A stretch of DNA of 64,000 nucleotides, from contig JBLDXI010000021.1 of NCBI GenBank assembly GCA_047495785.1, positions 2,604,001 through 2,668,000 of the forward strand, given 5' to 3'. The stretch comes from Lepidodermella squamata (Eukaryota > Gastrotricha). Positions 16,615 to 31,200 of this stretch are shown here, piece after piece. A program made the position numbers and the translations under genes. The notes under the pieces were generated by a model. That model saw only the letters and a program-made list of their open reading frames with translations, ran no database searches and was not told the DNA's origin. The first letter of the stretch is position 1. Each line of letters opens with the position of its first letter.

Positions 16615-17876
<1,262 letters not shown>

Positions 17877-17879
17877 CTA

Positions 17880-18715
17880 TGTCAGGATCTTGTTTCCCGA
17901 AAAAAGCTAGTATCTCGCTAATTTGTGCAAATTACGACACCCTCGCACCGACTGATATTGCAATTATTATTGTTTCAGTGCTGCAGCTTAATAAATGCGA
18001 GTATTGACCAGCGCGTAAAACTCTAGATGGTAGACCGAGAGCATACATTTTTCATTGATGAGCTTTCTGTAGGGCGTCAAAACATAATAACATAGTAGTA
18101 AAGCGCAGTAGACATGATGCAGAACTAGGCTTCTGCTGGACCACACATCGAACTCAATTCATACGGCATTAAATTAAATATGTCGTAGCCATGAAATTCG
18201 AACGGAAACAGAAATCAATAGCACGCAGGCGGTGGGTTGCGCTATCGCCCATGCGTACTCTTTGCATAAACACAGGCGCGCTGGTAATATACTACGTTGC
18301 AAGCCACAAATAATAACAAGAGTATTAAAAAAAACAAACGCAGGGGGCATATGCGCTCTAGTAAACTTCAGTCAATCTACGAGAGGAAAAAACATCGTAA
18401 CCTCCGATTCGTTGACATCAGCCTAAATTATGTTAATCAGCTTGAATGAGCCTATCGTACACTCGAAACTGATATCATGTCATATTTCGTCAGCTATTGT
18501 AAGGTGTCCGAATTACGATAGAAAATAGCAAACATTTCCTTCAACTGGTTATTAATAATATTTACTCTGAGAGCCAATGCCTTTCTAGGGGCTGGAAATT
18601 TGCAATGAACCAAGCCGGTATTACAGAAGGCATACCGGTTAGGCGGCACTAATATTTACGCGCTTCGATGAGCACCGGCTGAATAATGCGAATGTGGCGT
18701 TTAAATTTTAACTAG
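17880..18715. other. CtBP upstream / intergenic region
   Basis: About 0.8 kb upstream of the CtBP start with no supported exon. It should include the CtBP promoter, but I see no clear TATA or initiator that decides the start. Confidence 0.35.
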
Positions 18716-18716
18716 C

Positions 18717-19202
18717 TTAAATAGCCTTGATAGTATCGTACCAACCTGAAAATGACGAATTGAACTTAGAATCGTAGCAGGCTTCGGAAGAATCTAATGC
18801 TTTGATACCGTTAGCGTATCGATTAAGCTCGAGGGTGGGAGAAGAGCAGTTGTTATTATTCAGGTTATGTGTAGATGGAGAGCTGTTGTGAGATGATGTA
18901 CTGTCTAATGATGTCCCGTGATAGCTGTTACCGACAGAGTTGGGTATGAATGGAAAATTTTTCCGACGCTTGGCAAGACTGTCGGGATCGGTTGGCTGCT
19001 CGTTTATAGTTAGGGACAGAGGAGCGTTGACTCTTTTACGTAATGCTGAGCCGACGCGCTGTTTATTGCCTGATGAGGGCAACGGTAGATCAATAGAGAG
19101 CTGAGGATCACTTGCAGGGTCAGCTACTGGAATATCACCAGGTCTCTTTTCACCACCAGCAAAATGACCAGAGCAAATTCGGAGCTGTTTTAAATGACGC
19201 AT
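18717..19202 (-). CDS. THAP-like zinc-finger protein fragment
   Basis: The 161-residue frame begins MRHLKQLRICSGHFAGGEKR. The segment ICSGHFAGGEKR resembles the second half (C-x2-H) of a THAP zinc finger, which in the family is preceded by a C-x2-4-C pair about 40 residues upstream. That first half is absent here, because an in-frame TAA occurs two codons before the ATG. The remaining ~120 residues are low-complexity (SSHNSSPSTHNLNNNNCSS), as in the linkers of THAP and other DNA-binding proteins. This could be a terminal exon with an unseen upstream exon or a truncated pseudogene. Confidence 0.35.
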   Translation of the reverse strand: MRHLKQLRICSGHFAGGEKRPGDIPVADPASDPQLSIDLPLPSSGNKQRVGSALRKRVNAPLSLTINEQPTDPDSLAKRRKNFPFIPNSVGNSYHGTSLDSTSSHNSSPSTHNLNNNNCSSPTLELNRYANGIKALDSSEACYDSKFNSSFSGWYDTIKAI

Positions 19203-19204
19203 AT

Positions 19205-22200
19205 GTTAAGCTGAATCAGTGGTAGAAAATCAACGACAAGATACCTGCCAAGGAACGGTCTAGAGTTTGACGAGTTCAGCAAGTCACTGTGCAAATAAAA
19301 CGTGTGAGTGCTCAGACACTACATTTATATACAAACGAGACAAACGATAATATTAATTTACGCTTTACCCTTTAATCGTGAATAAGAAATTAAGCAATTC
19401 GAGTGTTCAATTCTCAAGCTTGTTGAACTAGCGCAAGGAGAAGCCGCTGTATTAGAATGACGCGATTTTGGCATCAAAGAGTTACAGATTATGGCTGAAT
19501 ATCACGAGACTTCAAGATCCTTCATAACGATCCCATCAGATGTACACAGCGATCTGATAATTGCGCGCTTATCTGCGATAATTTGAGAGAAACTAAATAC
19601 CAATTACCAATACCGTTATACGTTACGTAATAGCTTAAAGCTTAAAGTCGCTTCTAGCACAATCAGTCAACGCAAGCAAGTAGTAGACGTAGACGCAGCG
19701 GTGGTTTGCGCAGACGCTTACAGGGAGCCTACGCTTGGCGTAAGATGGCTGTTTAACTAACTTGACGCTCTGTGCCCCTTCTCTGAAACTGCGATTACTT
19801 GTTATTTATTAAAACAAAATTCAAATTAATGTTGCCGGTGATAGAATATAATACAAATTATTATAAAATATAATTTTATAAAATTGAAAAATATTTGTTG
19901 TTGAAGACTAATTTGATGCTACAAAATTAAAGCTCCGACTTTTGGCGCCGATTTCAAACTAATGAAATTAGCTCTAGGACCGTTCAACAATCAACATATC
20001 TTTGATCGTTAATACCATCGTCTACTCAGCCTCATCATCGACCATGCTTCCAATATGGATGTATTGAAAGTTTTATCATTCCCTCCGAAATTAATTGAAT
20101 TTTACAGCCGCTGATCGTAAATCAGAAATCGTAGCCTTTCAGCATTTATTATTTATTTCTACTTCTATTTTCTATTGTGTTTTACCGATGTCACTGTGCT
20201 TATGGCCGGTACTTCTTGGTTACTATATCTGGCTCAGTACCGAGTGCCTTCTGTTTTAGTCTAAATAAGGCGTATTAATGGAGGGAGTGATGTAGATTTT
20301 AAGCTTTCTGTGATACACTACGTCTATTAGTTTGTTCGCATTCCCTAATTATCTTCCCTATAGATATGTTGTACGCCTTTAGAGGATCTAAGCTTATACG
20401 GGATAAGCGATAATTTAAACTGTCGTAGCGGCCAAACTGTGAGGGTCACAATCGATCATCATATATCAATCGATTGCTGTAATAAAGGGCTACCGATTGG
20501 TGCCAAATCGAAGTCCACGCGGCACATTCAGGGTCAAGTTTTGGCCTGAAGACGCGCATTTTTTCAACTTTGAAGGCAAAAATCATATTTCCAGAAGTTC
20601 CACGCGGAATTTGATTTGGCACCAATCGATAGCCCTTTATTACAGCAATCGATTGATATATGATGATCGATTGTGACCCTCACGGTTTGACCATTATTTT
20701 GGTTAAATACAATGCTCATACCCTAAAGGCTTAAATCCCTTATATGTGTACAACAGATACAAGTGTCTAGTACAGTTAACAGACAGTTACTTATTTTTTA
20801 TTAATCTTTAAGCAGTTACTAACTTAGCCATAGAGAAATTTTTTTTTCAACTTTGAGATGCGCAATGAACAACGAGCAAGGTCTGGCATCAGTAGCGCCC
20901 TACGTGTTCGAGGTAAGCATTCCCATATACATCTGCCCAACTGGTTGTTAGTTGATTAATGTCGATTGACTGATATCCGCACTCAGTATCATAGTCTTAA
21001 CAAGATGGTTCAACTTGCAGATAAGTTAAAAATTGAACTAAGGATTCTAGGCGAGCATTCCCTCAAAGCGTATTTCATCCAAACGCTTCCATTCAGACCG
21101 TAGCCTTCTCGGATATAAATTTATGACCGCACAACTAGGTTAACTGTTGCCAATTGCTGACCCATCCCATACTCTAAATGCTATAATTCCTAACTTGAGA
21201 CGACATTGATGAGCAAACCCCGAGTGTGCGCAAGTGTGCGCGGCGCAATTAAGCAAATGCGGGGATGAGCTACCTATCACCTTAATAGATTTTGTACTCG
21301 GAAGTCCGAAGCATATCATTTGAATATCATTTGAAGATGTTTTCCGTATCACTTTGAAATAGCTTATTTTTGAATTTGTTGTATCGATGGGTGATTAGCA
21401 AAGGTACTTTGCTCGCACAACTGACTGTTGTTACCAAATTGTCGAGGGATAGTCAATGAGAACTAGGCATATAGTGCAATGTAATGGTGCTTTGGTGAAT
21501 AGTGCACGATTCATGGCAGTGATTTACGTAGTTGCATTGACTATTGACATTCATATATTAATAACTTTTTAGCTCTTACTTGGCTAACAATTGTTTCTTC
21601 CGTGCGACCTATGGCTTCAAGCCATTTTTGTCTAAGAATCAATGGCTTCTACGAGTTGGAAGAAGTGAACATACTTCATTTCATATTGTTAACCATAGTT
21701 AAACAAACCTTTGGTACTCGATAGAAATGGCGGTTGTCTTCAGCACCTGTAATTATTAAAAAAAATCGGTGTGTTATTCGGAAAACATTCAGTATGTTCA
21801 CCTTTATAACGAGCTCTGAACTTGCAATTCGGAAATCCACATGTTGTAGGCATATTTAAGAGATATCTATAAACAGTTATTCAAGTTGACAAAGTTAAAT
21901 ATTGCCTACATAATAATAAGAAGGTTTGCTACTGCCGTAAATGCTGTTACGCCGAGGTTTCTTTAGAAAGCGCCAATTATATTTTACACCTATTTATCCA
22001 GCGCCACTTCAGACCCAAACCTCAATTTCTGTCGCAATCCGTTTTTCCGTTAACTAGAACGTGGTACCTGCGCAGCACTGATTAAGCATCAGGTGTCTTG
22101 TTAAATGATTTTTAAGAAAAAAGATCGCCCCGAAATCGCTCATTGGGTCTGAATTGTCTCTATGATGGAAGAGGTATGAATAATTTGGAAATAAGAGAAT

Positions 22201-25200
22201 GAATGTCATGTCAGTTCGACCGAGTTGATGCCAGCTTGATAGATTTATTGCTGTTTTGTGGTGTCTTGATCTCGCAATAAGTGAATGCGATGCGACCTAA
22301 TGGATGTTTACGTGGAATCACTGTACCCATCCCACCAAGAGCACCATCAAAAATTGACACTCGAGCTGTAGGCGTCGTCTCCTACTAGTGAGTCTTCTTC
22401 CGCAGCGACGGTGTCAGCGCGGCTCCAGCTCCGATGGCTCATGTGCACTCATTCGCTTGATAGTCGTCGATATTGGCACATACGTGGGTGACGTTTTATC
22501 GCTTTCGCCGTGATGCTTGATGCTGACATTATATATCTTGTTGAAAATACGGCGTTGTGTTGGGCGCATATGAAATTTAGAAAGCACTTGTGCTGGAGAT
22601 ATTAGCAGACAGACACACGACGCGGAGCCGATATATGCTGGAAGTGGGGCTTCGTTGATCCTAAAATCACGAGCGCAAAATTTGCGGGCAAGAAGAATTT
22701 GTGCGGTGAGCACAACCATGTGCAAAATGCGAATTATAGGCTTTAAAATATGTGGTGGTCGGGTCTTATATTATTAGTTGGGTGGCTGAAAATATTACGC
22801 TATTCTTTCTCTAGTGTTGCTACTCTTCATTTGGTATTGCTACTTCCGTGTGGTGCTGGCCAGAAAATCACAGCGAACGTGTCCTTGCCTGGCCGTATCG
22901 TGCCGGTGTGGAAGACGCTGAGTACGGAGGTCGATGACGGCGGCGGCGGCGGCGACGCAGAAGAATATTGGCTAGATGATGACGGCAGTGGTTGGCTGGT
23001 GGATGTACACGGCACTAAGCAATAATACATTGGCGGGCGGCGCCATCAGCGTTGCGTGTGTATTGTTTCTATGTGCCAAATACATGTGCGCGAACGCGCG
23101 AGCGCGCGCTGGGATGTAGAGTGGATTAAAGATTTTGGTATTAAGAAAATCGATAATTTGCGACCGGGAGCCAGAGTCTTTTCCTCCCTTTGCCAGTCTC
23201 AAGTCCTGATTACACGTACTATAGATCGCAGCCGGGTGCCTGACGAACGGCGCGGTGTTGTCCTTACCGCCGCTACGAAGCAACCGCTCCAGACCAGGAG
23301 GGAGCCGGGCAACGTCGCGCGAATGACTGGGACAGTGCAGAATACAGGCCGCGCCTAGTAGTAAGCAGCGCAGTCTAGAAGCAGTGACGGCAAGCTATAT
23401 TAGCCGCGAATATCCTGAGACCTGCCTCAGGTACTCTCGTGTATCCTTTATTAATGCTTAATAATTATACACGCATACACAGCCAGCCACCCACCTTTGC
23501 TTATTCGCCGTAATTATTATTATTACGTGCGCGTTCGCTCTATCGCGTGCCGTGGTGTTGGTTCACGATGATGGTTCTTCTTCCCCCGGTCGATCATGAG
23601 GCGCGGCGATATTGAGATTGAATTGGAGTCCATCCGTGGTGGCTTCGCCGTGCGCTCTGCGACCTACCTCGCCGCAGCTATCACTTATCGCGGCGCTGTC
23701 GCTGCCGGTCTGCGTTCGATTTCAGCGAACTTGATGTTGATGGTGACAGTAATACTCGCGACGTAGTATGCCACATAGTGGCGTGGTGTGATAATAATAT
23801 TTTTGATTAGGTGGGAAGACGCGCGAAACACGAACGCCGCTGTGTGATGTTGATCATTAACGATTAGCTCTTGTCACTTTGGCGCAAATATGATATCTAA
23901 GACTTGACAAGCGGCGGGCGACGGAAGCTCGTCTGGCTACTAGCTGCCTGGCGCTTCTCCTACGTGGAATGCAGATTTTATGGTAGTATCTGCTTATTAG
24001 ACTTGTCGTCTAATGAAAAAGATATGCTAGCTAGCTCGGATGCCCTTCAGACGCGTCAGCCAAATAATACTAAACACCTAATTGAGGCGAGAGAAATAAA
24101 ACTAGGCTGGTTGGAACTATCATGAAGTTTAAAATGAGACAAAGAGCACCTATGCGAGTGAATCCTGCTGATTAGTGAGCAACAAACCACTCAGCACGAC
24201 TACCCTCGGGGCTCCTCTTAACCAATCAATCCGCGCAAAGTTGGTTCTGCGCTTAGCGGAGAAGACACAGTAGTGCAGCGATCGCGACGCGCGTGATGCG
24301 ATACCGGCTTGTTTTCCTGTTTCCTCTGCGGCATGCGCGCGCGCTGGATCGGCGGCTGAGTAGTTCTTCGACCGTGTGTCGAATTGGCTAATCCTTTTAA
24401 TCATTGGCAGTCTTAATCGTTTTTCGGTGCCGCGATGTCATATCGCCTCGCAGTATATACCTATCGCACGTCCGCCATAATTAGGCTTGTAAGCGACCGT
24501 CAGCAGCTTGTAGGTGTGATTACGGATGTGATGAGACCGGTTGCCGATGGAGTTCAGATAGTTGCGCGCGGCCTTTGCCGCTCAGTAATCCTTAATAATA
24601 TAGACAGATAATATGCGTGTGTATATGTGTGTGTCTATGTCATATCACCTGGTCGACGGCAAAGGGATGAGCTTAAGTAGATGCCAGCCTGCAAGGAAAT
24701 TCAAACCCCACATTACGCGCCGTCGCCATCCGTGCGCGCACTCACTAATATAATCACAAATGTGACGATAATGGAAAGAAAACTTGCCGCGGGTGGTGAA
24801 GCCTTGTCATTTTCCTGAGACTTAATTAGAAGGAGAGCATCACCTCAAGTTGGTCATCGACCAGCGGCGCCGATTGCTGTAAACACGGCGTGTCCTGGCG
24901 TAAAACAGGGCGATGAAAACGAAGCTTTGAATTCTTTCGTATCGTCTGAAAATGAAAACCGAATTTTATAGGTGGAAATCACAGTGAATAGAAAAATGAA
25001 TGAACATGAGAATATTGTCGAAGATGTCAAAGATTGATGCTGATGTCAGGGTTTTTTCGGTTTTCATGTTGAATATCAGTCAATAATTTCATTTATATTA
25101 TTCTACTTTGAATTAATCTCCGGATTGGTATATTTGCACTATTGGAATAGGTCATCGTTGTTTTATTGTTGTGTTTAATCTATTATTCACTGCAAGATCT
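19205..25200. other. Long intergenic region
   Basis: Six kilobases with no coding sequence I can support. It includes a foldback element (20.43-20.69 kb) and an AT-rich stretch with poly-T/A runs at 19.8-22.3 kb. A markedly more GC/CpG-rich stretch lies at about 22.85-24.75 kb, with runs such as gcggcggcggcggc at about 22940 and alternating gcgcg near 23095 and 24335. The GC-rich part has several short open frames but none with family resemblance. It could hold regulatory DNA or non-coding exons for the receptor gene starting at 25.23 kb. Confidence 0.4.
20431..20691. mobile_element. Foldback/MITE-like element with ~80-bp arms
   Basis: Left arm 20431-20510 and right arm 20613-20691 are inverted copies with only scattered mismatches; both contain gtgagggtcacaatcgatca in one orientation. 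The loop is about 100 bp and the element has no ORF. The clean palindrome and small size fit a miniature inverted-repeat element. Confidence 0.7.
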
Positions 25201-25228
25201 TGCGTCCGTGATAGGTCGCATATTTGCA

Positions 25229-28200
25229 ATGACCGTTTTACGTCTCGTTGCAAAACGACTAGCTTCGTTAATATTGTTATCCAGCTGCCTCGTTCATGGA
25301 CAGAGAGGTAAATTTTCTGGAAATCTGCTTGGGAATAGCTTTGATGTGACAATATTGATTAGTCGCTGAAATAGCCGGATACACGCCGTTGGCGGGGAAC
25401 TGCCCGGGAAATACAATCCCTCCAACGCTGCAGCTCAGCCCAGAAGATTGTGCTGTTCGATGCGATGCCGACCCGAACTGCGCTGGTTTTTCATACACGA
25501 CAAGTGAGTATGAACTCTCGTGTCTGTTGAAATCAGACGCATGTGCCTCTCCGCTTGAAATGAAGGAGTATTCCTTCTATAAAAAACGTAAGTGCAAATT
25601 GGTTCCAGGACATTTTCATCTTGAAATCATAAACATATCTTAGGCGAAGAAACAATCGCATGCAGTGCTGGGCCAAAGTTACTTCGAAGCCTGAGCGTGG
25701 CGAAAATTCCCGGGCGATATTTTGTAGCGTGTCCCACTTTACAGTTCACGTGCTCCGGCTCACTCTACAGGTAAAACTTTGAAAATTTAAAATTCAACAC
25801 GATGAGTATGAACATTACAGGTGGGAATTTTACTCCGCTTCGGAGAGTGGATATCAGGTTCATCTGATTGTTTTGCGGAAAAATGCCCAGCAAGATTCTT
25901 ATAAGCTTGTGGGCTTCAACGCCCTCAGCGTATTCAAAAAAGGCCTCACTAATTACACGGTTCATAAAGCCGTACGCGTCGAGGTTCAAGCCAACGATTT
26001 CATAGGTTTCATGTATGACGAGAGCGCTCAGACCGGCGTGGTAGCGTGGCTCGATGCAACAGATAACATGGTGGGATACAGCCAGGACGACTTGCCAACA
26101 TGTTTCAGGACAACGCTCTGGCGATCGGAAGTCTTGCGCCAGAAAGAAAACTTGGTAATCAATGCGCCTCCCGAGAGAACGAAACTGCCGTTATTAAGAG
26201 CCTATATTACGAACGATCGTAAGCGCTTCATTTAATGACTATCCGTTGGATAATTTGTATTGATTAGAGAGTGGCCCTGTGTTGTGCCAGCAGCCACCAT
26301 TCGTACAGAACGGCTACTATACAGGCAGTGGGTTTCGGGAAATGTCTACCAGGACGTATACGTGTGATCCAGGCTATCGGCTTATTGGTAAAATTATTGA
26401 TTATAACGCAATTGTACGAGCTAAACCTCTTTTACGTAACCAGACAATCCGGTTATAACGTGCCTCCCAGGTAATGAGAATGTGCTTAATACTGATGATG
26501 CCTTAACTGAACTTGTGAGATAGATGGCTCCTGGACAAAGCCGCCTACTTGTGAAAAAGAAATGAATCTTGTTGGCGCTACTGGTTGTCCTGATAATCCG
26601 ATCGTACCTAACGCTCAGCGAGCTCCTGCAGATGTTCTCATGGCTTCACAACCCGGGCAGCCTGCTATGTCTGCTCCGTCTGCATCTAGCGGAAGCGTGG
26701 TCGTTTATCACTGTGACAGCGGTTACGAACTCGAAGGTCCTCTCTTCAGCATTTGCCAACCAGATGGTTCTTGGTCAACTCCTCCAACTTGCATTCGTAT
26801 GTTTTTCTTTCACATTAAGTAGAATGGCAATATTAAATATAACACTGTGTCTATATTTTTAACCTTGAAACACAAATCTATAGTTTTTCATACTTCAAAT
26901 ATAGATTTGAATATGAACTATATTTCTGATCTATATCTGAAATATAGATTCAGGTTTATCTATATTTTTGACCTGGAAAATCTATATTTTGAATATAAAT
27001 GCCCATTTCCAAGCCTGTCTAACGGAAAAACACAGGGATATAGTTTTCGCAACGCAATTTATTATGAAAGAAAATGGGGAAATTCAATTTTGAGAATAAT
27101 TTAGACGGGGACAGCATGGCAGGCGGGCTGCAAATATTGGCCGTAGGAACCAGGATTTCTCAGAAAACTCCGGAAAATCGAGCAGCATTTCGTCCCCGCT
27201 GTGCATGAATTCGCAGCGATTAGTGGGTCGGATCGCGCAGAAGATCATCGAACAGGTACGGTCAGCAAGTCGTCTCCTTAGATCGATAGAACGCGCCGCG
27301 AACACTGAGCAGAAAATCCAGAAAATCGGACAGCATTTTGACCCCAATTCGCAGAAATCACCACCGTGAAACTTGATTGAACTTGAAGTACTCTGCCAGC
27401 GACAGTTCCGATTCGATCACGCTGAAAACATCGACGTACCAAACACCGTTGCGACGCGCTAGTCTGAAATTGAGCCATTTTCAACATCCAGAGATGAAAT
27501 TCCGACGGACTGCTGTCGACTTTCTTCCATCGCAACCAAACGTGTCGTTCAAATCGAACCAGTTTCTTCGGTTGTAAAGGCGCATGGTTTTCGCGAACGT
27601 TGATTTCGAAGGAACCAGGTTTCAGGGTTGATGGGTTATCGAACCATTCGGCTTCAATTGCGGCAGCTTTGCCAATCGGAGCAGAATTCTGGGAGCATTT
27701 GTTCGGGAAATTCGAGCAGAATTCCGTTCGGACAGAAAATCGACTTTCAAAACGAGACGAAATTCGAACGAATGAGAAAAAATGAGCGAGAATGAGAATA
27801 AAGCCATTTTTAGGGGAAATTTTAAGTTGGATTTTTTATTTTTTAATACTTCTGCGTTGCGAAAAATATAGACACGTGTAATATTTTACGATACAACATT
27901 CGTAGAAACCTATATTTTCGTGAAGCACTCGTATAGATCTCGTAAAACTCATTCACCTCGTGAAATCTCGTCTCCACTCGCCTGCCGGCTCGTTCCGCCT
28001 CGATTTCACTCGTTTCATTCGTTTTACTCGATCTATATTTCGTGCTTCACTCAAATATAGATTCCTACTCATGTTATATCATACAAATATAAAAAACATT
28101 ATTTACAGCTACACCGGAACCGAGATGTCGTGCGGGCCGCCGAGTAACTGACTCATTCAGGATACAATTTGCGCCCAGCCAATCGCCTGATTTTATCGCC

Positions 28201-31200
28201 TGTCCGTCAATGCGTGTTGGCTGTGTCGGGGAAACCAATCGTTGGATCTTTTTCAGCCGCAAGGATGACGGTACCCCTGTGGTGCTAAGTGTGTGGCGCG
28301 AAACCTCGGTTGGCCAGTTCGTTCAAGTTGCCAATTACTTCTGGAATGCAACGGTCGTTGGGCGTGTAGTTTTGGTCATCCCGCCTGAGTCACGTCGCCG
28401 CGTCATCCAGGACGACTTCGTTTCAGTGCACTACATGAGCTCGGAAATGACTCCAGTCATCCCGTGGGCTGATGAATCATACCTGGCTGACTTGCCTTCG
28501 CCCGACGAGCTGTACGAATGTTACACTGCCCCACTCTATGACAGCCAGATCGAGCGCAGTATTCGCAAGCAAGGCTTCCTGAACATGCCAATGTACAAAA
28601 CTCGACGCTTGCCCGCAGTTCAGCTGCTCATATCAGACGTCGCGAAGTGCACGGCGCCGCCGGTCGTTGCTCACGCCGCAAATAATTTCCCGTCAAATCA
28701 AATCGCCAACTTCGGCTATGGCGTCTCGTATCGAGGTTACGGCGGCGAACCTGACTACGAACTGCGCGACGCCTTACCTGTTGACGTCTCGAACATGCTG
28801 GTCGACGCCGGTACTTTGGTGCAGTACTTTTGCGAAGACGGTTTCCGTATTCAAGGCCGACCATTTGTTACGTGCCAGCGCAATGGAACTTGGACCAAAC
28901 CTCCAACTTGCCAATGTATTCTTTATAATTTGACAACTTGAAAATGATGTAAAGCGATATTTTTATAGCCGTGGTTTACGATTGCAGTGCGGGCAACCCT
29001 CCAGAAATGCTGGACATGTTACCGGCCACCCCGATGCGGAAGCAGCTTTACTTGTTTCCGAACTTGCGGATTGGATGTTCATCTGAAATCGTTAGGTACG
29101 ATTTTCAAATTCACGATGTGGCCTTAATTCATTGTGGATTCGCTCATGCTTAGGTGGGAATTCTTCTCTATGGTATCTGAGAAGACAGTGATCTACTTTG
29201 ATGTTTGGCGCCGCATTGAACTGGATATCTATCAGCTGATCAACTCAAACAAAGTTGTTGTCGCTCAGAGCGGAAGAGTTGTCTACGACGTTCCACCAGC
29301 CGAGCGTATCTTGGTTCAGCGAGATTGCCTCCTAGGCTTCCATTACGAATCGCTCGCTGGGCCTGCTGTCATCCCACTTTACACACCTGAGGATCTCAGC
29401 CTGTTATTCCCACCTCCCGATATGACGCTCAATAACATTACTAGTGCAGACTTGTTCGCTACCTCAACGCCGTCCCGGCAGCAAATTTTATTGTCTGAGC
29501 GACTCTTCGAGTTCCAGTCAAAACCCATCAATCACGCAAAATTGCTCAAAGAAATTCGCATTTCTAATTACATGTCCGTAATTGGTCAGACGGCGAATCG
29601 GGCCGTTGCTCCGGCATTCGCTGCATATGCGCGAAGTAATTTTCCTTGTTTATAAGCCGTCATCTAGCAGCCTTATTTTACTAGGTGTGTCCGGTTGTGG
29701 TTTGGCTCCATCCGTCCCTTACGCTCAATTTACGATGTCAGATCCTCGAGGTTCGGTAGGCAGCATGGCGACCTACGAATGTTTTGATGGATTCGGCTTG
29801 ATCGGTAACGCTGTCTCGAAGTGCGGAATCGACCGAAAGTGGTCTGATACTCCGTTTTGCCAGCAACAAGGTACCATTGAACAACTTTGCGGTCGATGAA
29901 ATAATCCCAAGTTTGTTTTAGTTTTATGTACCGCGGGATATCCACTGCCAGCTCAAGCGCCCAAGGGGCTCAGCACATTTTTAATGGTCTTCACGAACTT
30001 GACCTTCAACTGCAGTGGAGTTGTTACAGCTTGGAAATATTACAGCCAAAATCATGGAAGAGTTAGTTTTGATCAACCGTTCGTTTCTTCGAAACGTTAG
30101 GTCTTTGATGATTATTAGATTGTTTACTTCGGCGTTTGGCGGCGAATCGATGCTGGTTTGAATCGTTACAAATTGATTGGGTTTAACAAGGTTACAACAT
30201 CTACCGTTGGGCTTGAAGTAGCCATTGTTAATCCCGAGGATTATATTGTGGCGAAACAAGGCGATATGCTGGGTATTCACTACGACTCAGTCAGAACTCC
30301 TGTTCATGAAGTCGTAGTACCATTTTCCTCAAACGAAGGCCCAGCTGTGACGAAAACGTCGCCATTACATCTGCAAATGTCTGATGGCTTCGTTGCCGAA
30401 CTCGGTCATGGTGATATAATATCCCGAAATCGCATCGTACGCTTCCTTGGTCCTCACTTCCACGACTGGCGCAGGCCCGCGCTCCAAGCTATTGTTAAAG
30501 TGACATTCACTCATTGCGGTGAAGCTCCTAATGTCGCATTCGCTCGCGTTCGTGTTGAAGACGACAGCCATGGCGCAGAAGGCACTTATGAGTGCTACGG
30601 TGCGTTGTATTTTGAATCGTCAATTTTATTTGCTTCAATTTGCAATAATTTTATCCAGACGGGTATTATTTAGTTGGAGAACCTACTGTGACTTGTCAGT
30701 ATAACGGTTACTGGACTACGCCTCCGAAATGCGTCGCGAATTGTAAGAATTTCACTTGAAAAAATCGAAACTACTATCAAGTTTTTTAAATAGCGAAATG
30801 CATTTGGAATCTGTTGCCTTCAACTTGGCCTCAAATGGCAACATCAGACCTCGAAGTTTATACGTCACGCCCCATTCTTTGCTCGGGATTTGTGAAGCGT
30901 TGGTCGTTCGTTAGCTTGGCTGCAAGCGGAACTGTTTATTTCGATATATGGCGCCCGATTCGTGGGTCCGACAAAACGGAGACCGGGAAATTTCGGCTGC
31001 AATTGATTGGCTACAACACAGTCAACAATATAACTCGTAAATGGTCAACTTTAGTTAGTGATTGACAATCAACAATGTTCTATTTCAGGTGGCGTAAACA
31101 CCATGATTGTTCCCCCGGAATCGCAAATTTTGGTAAACGTGGGCGATTTGATTGGAGTGCACTATCCGAACTCGTTGAGCAAGGTTATTCCATACCTTGA

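Noticed and set aside
22827-23358. Overlapping open frames in the GC-rich region near 23 kb
   Set aside because: Low-complexity composition (Ser/Pro or Gly/Asp runs from gcggcgg repeats), no splice structure or family resemblance.
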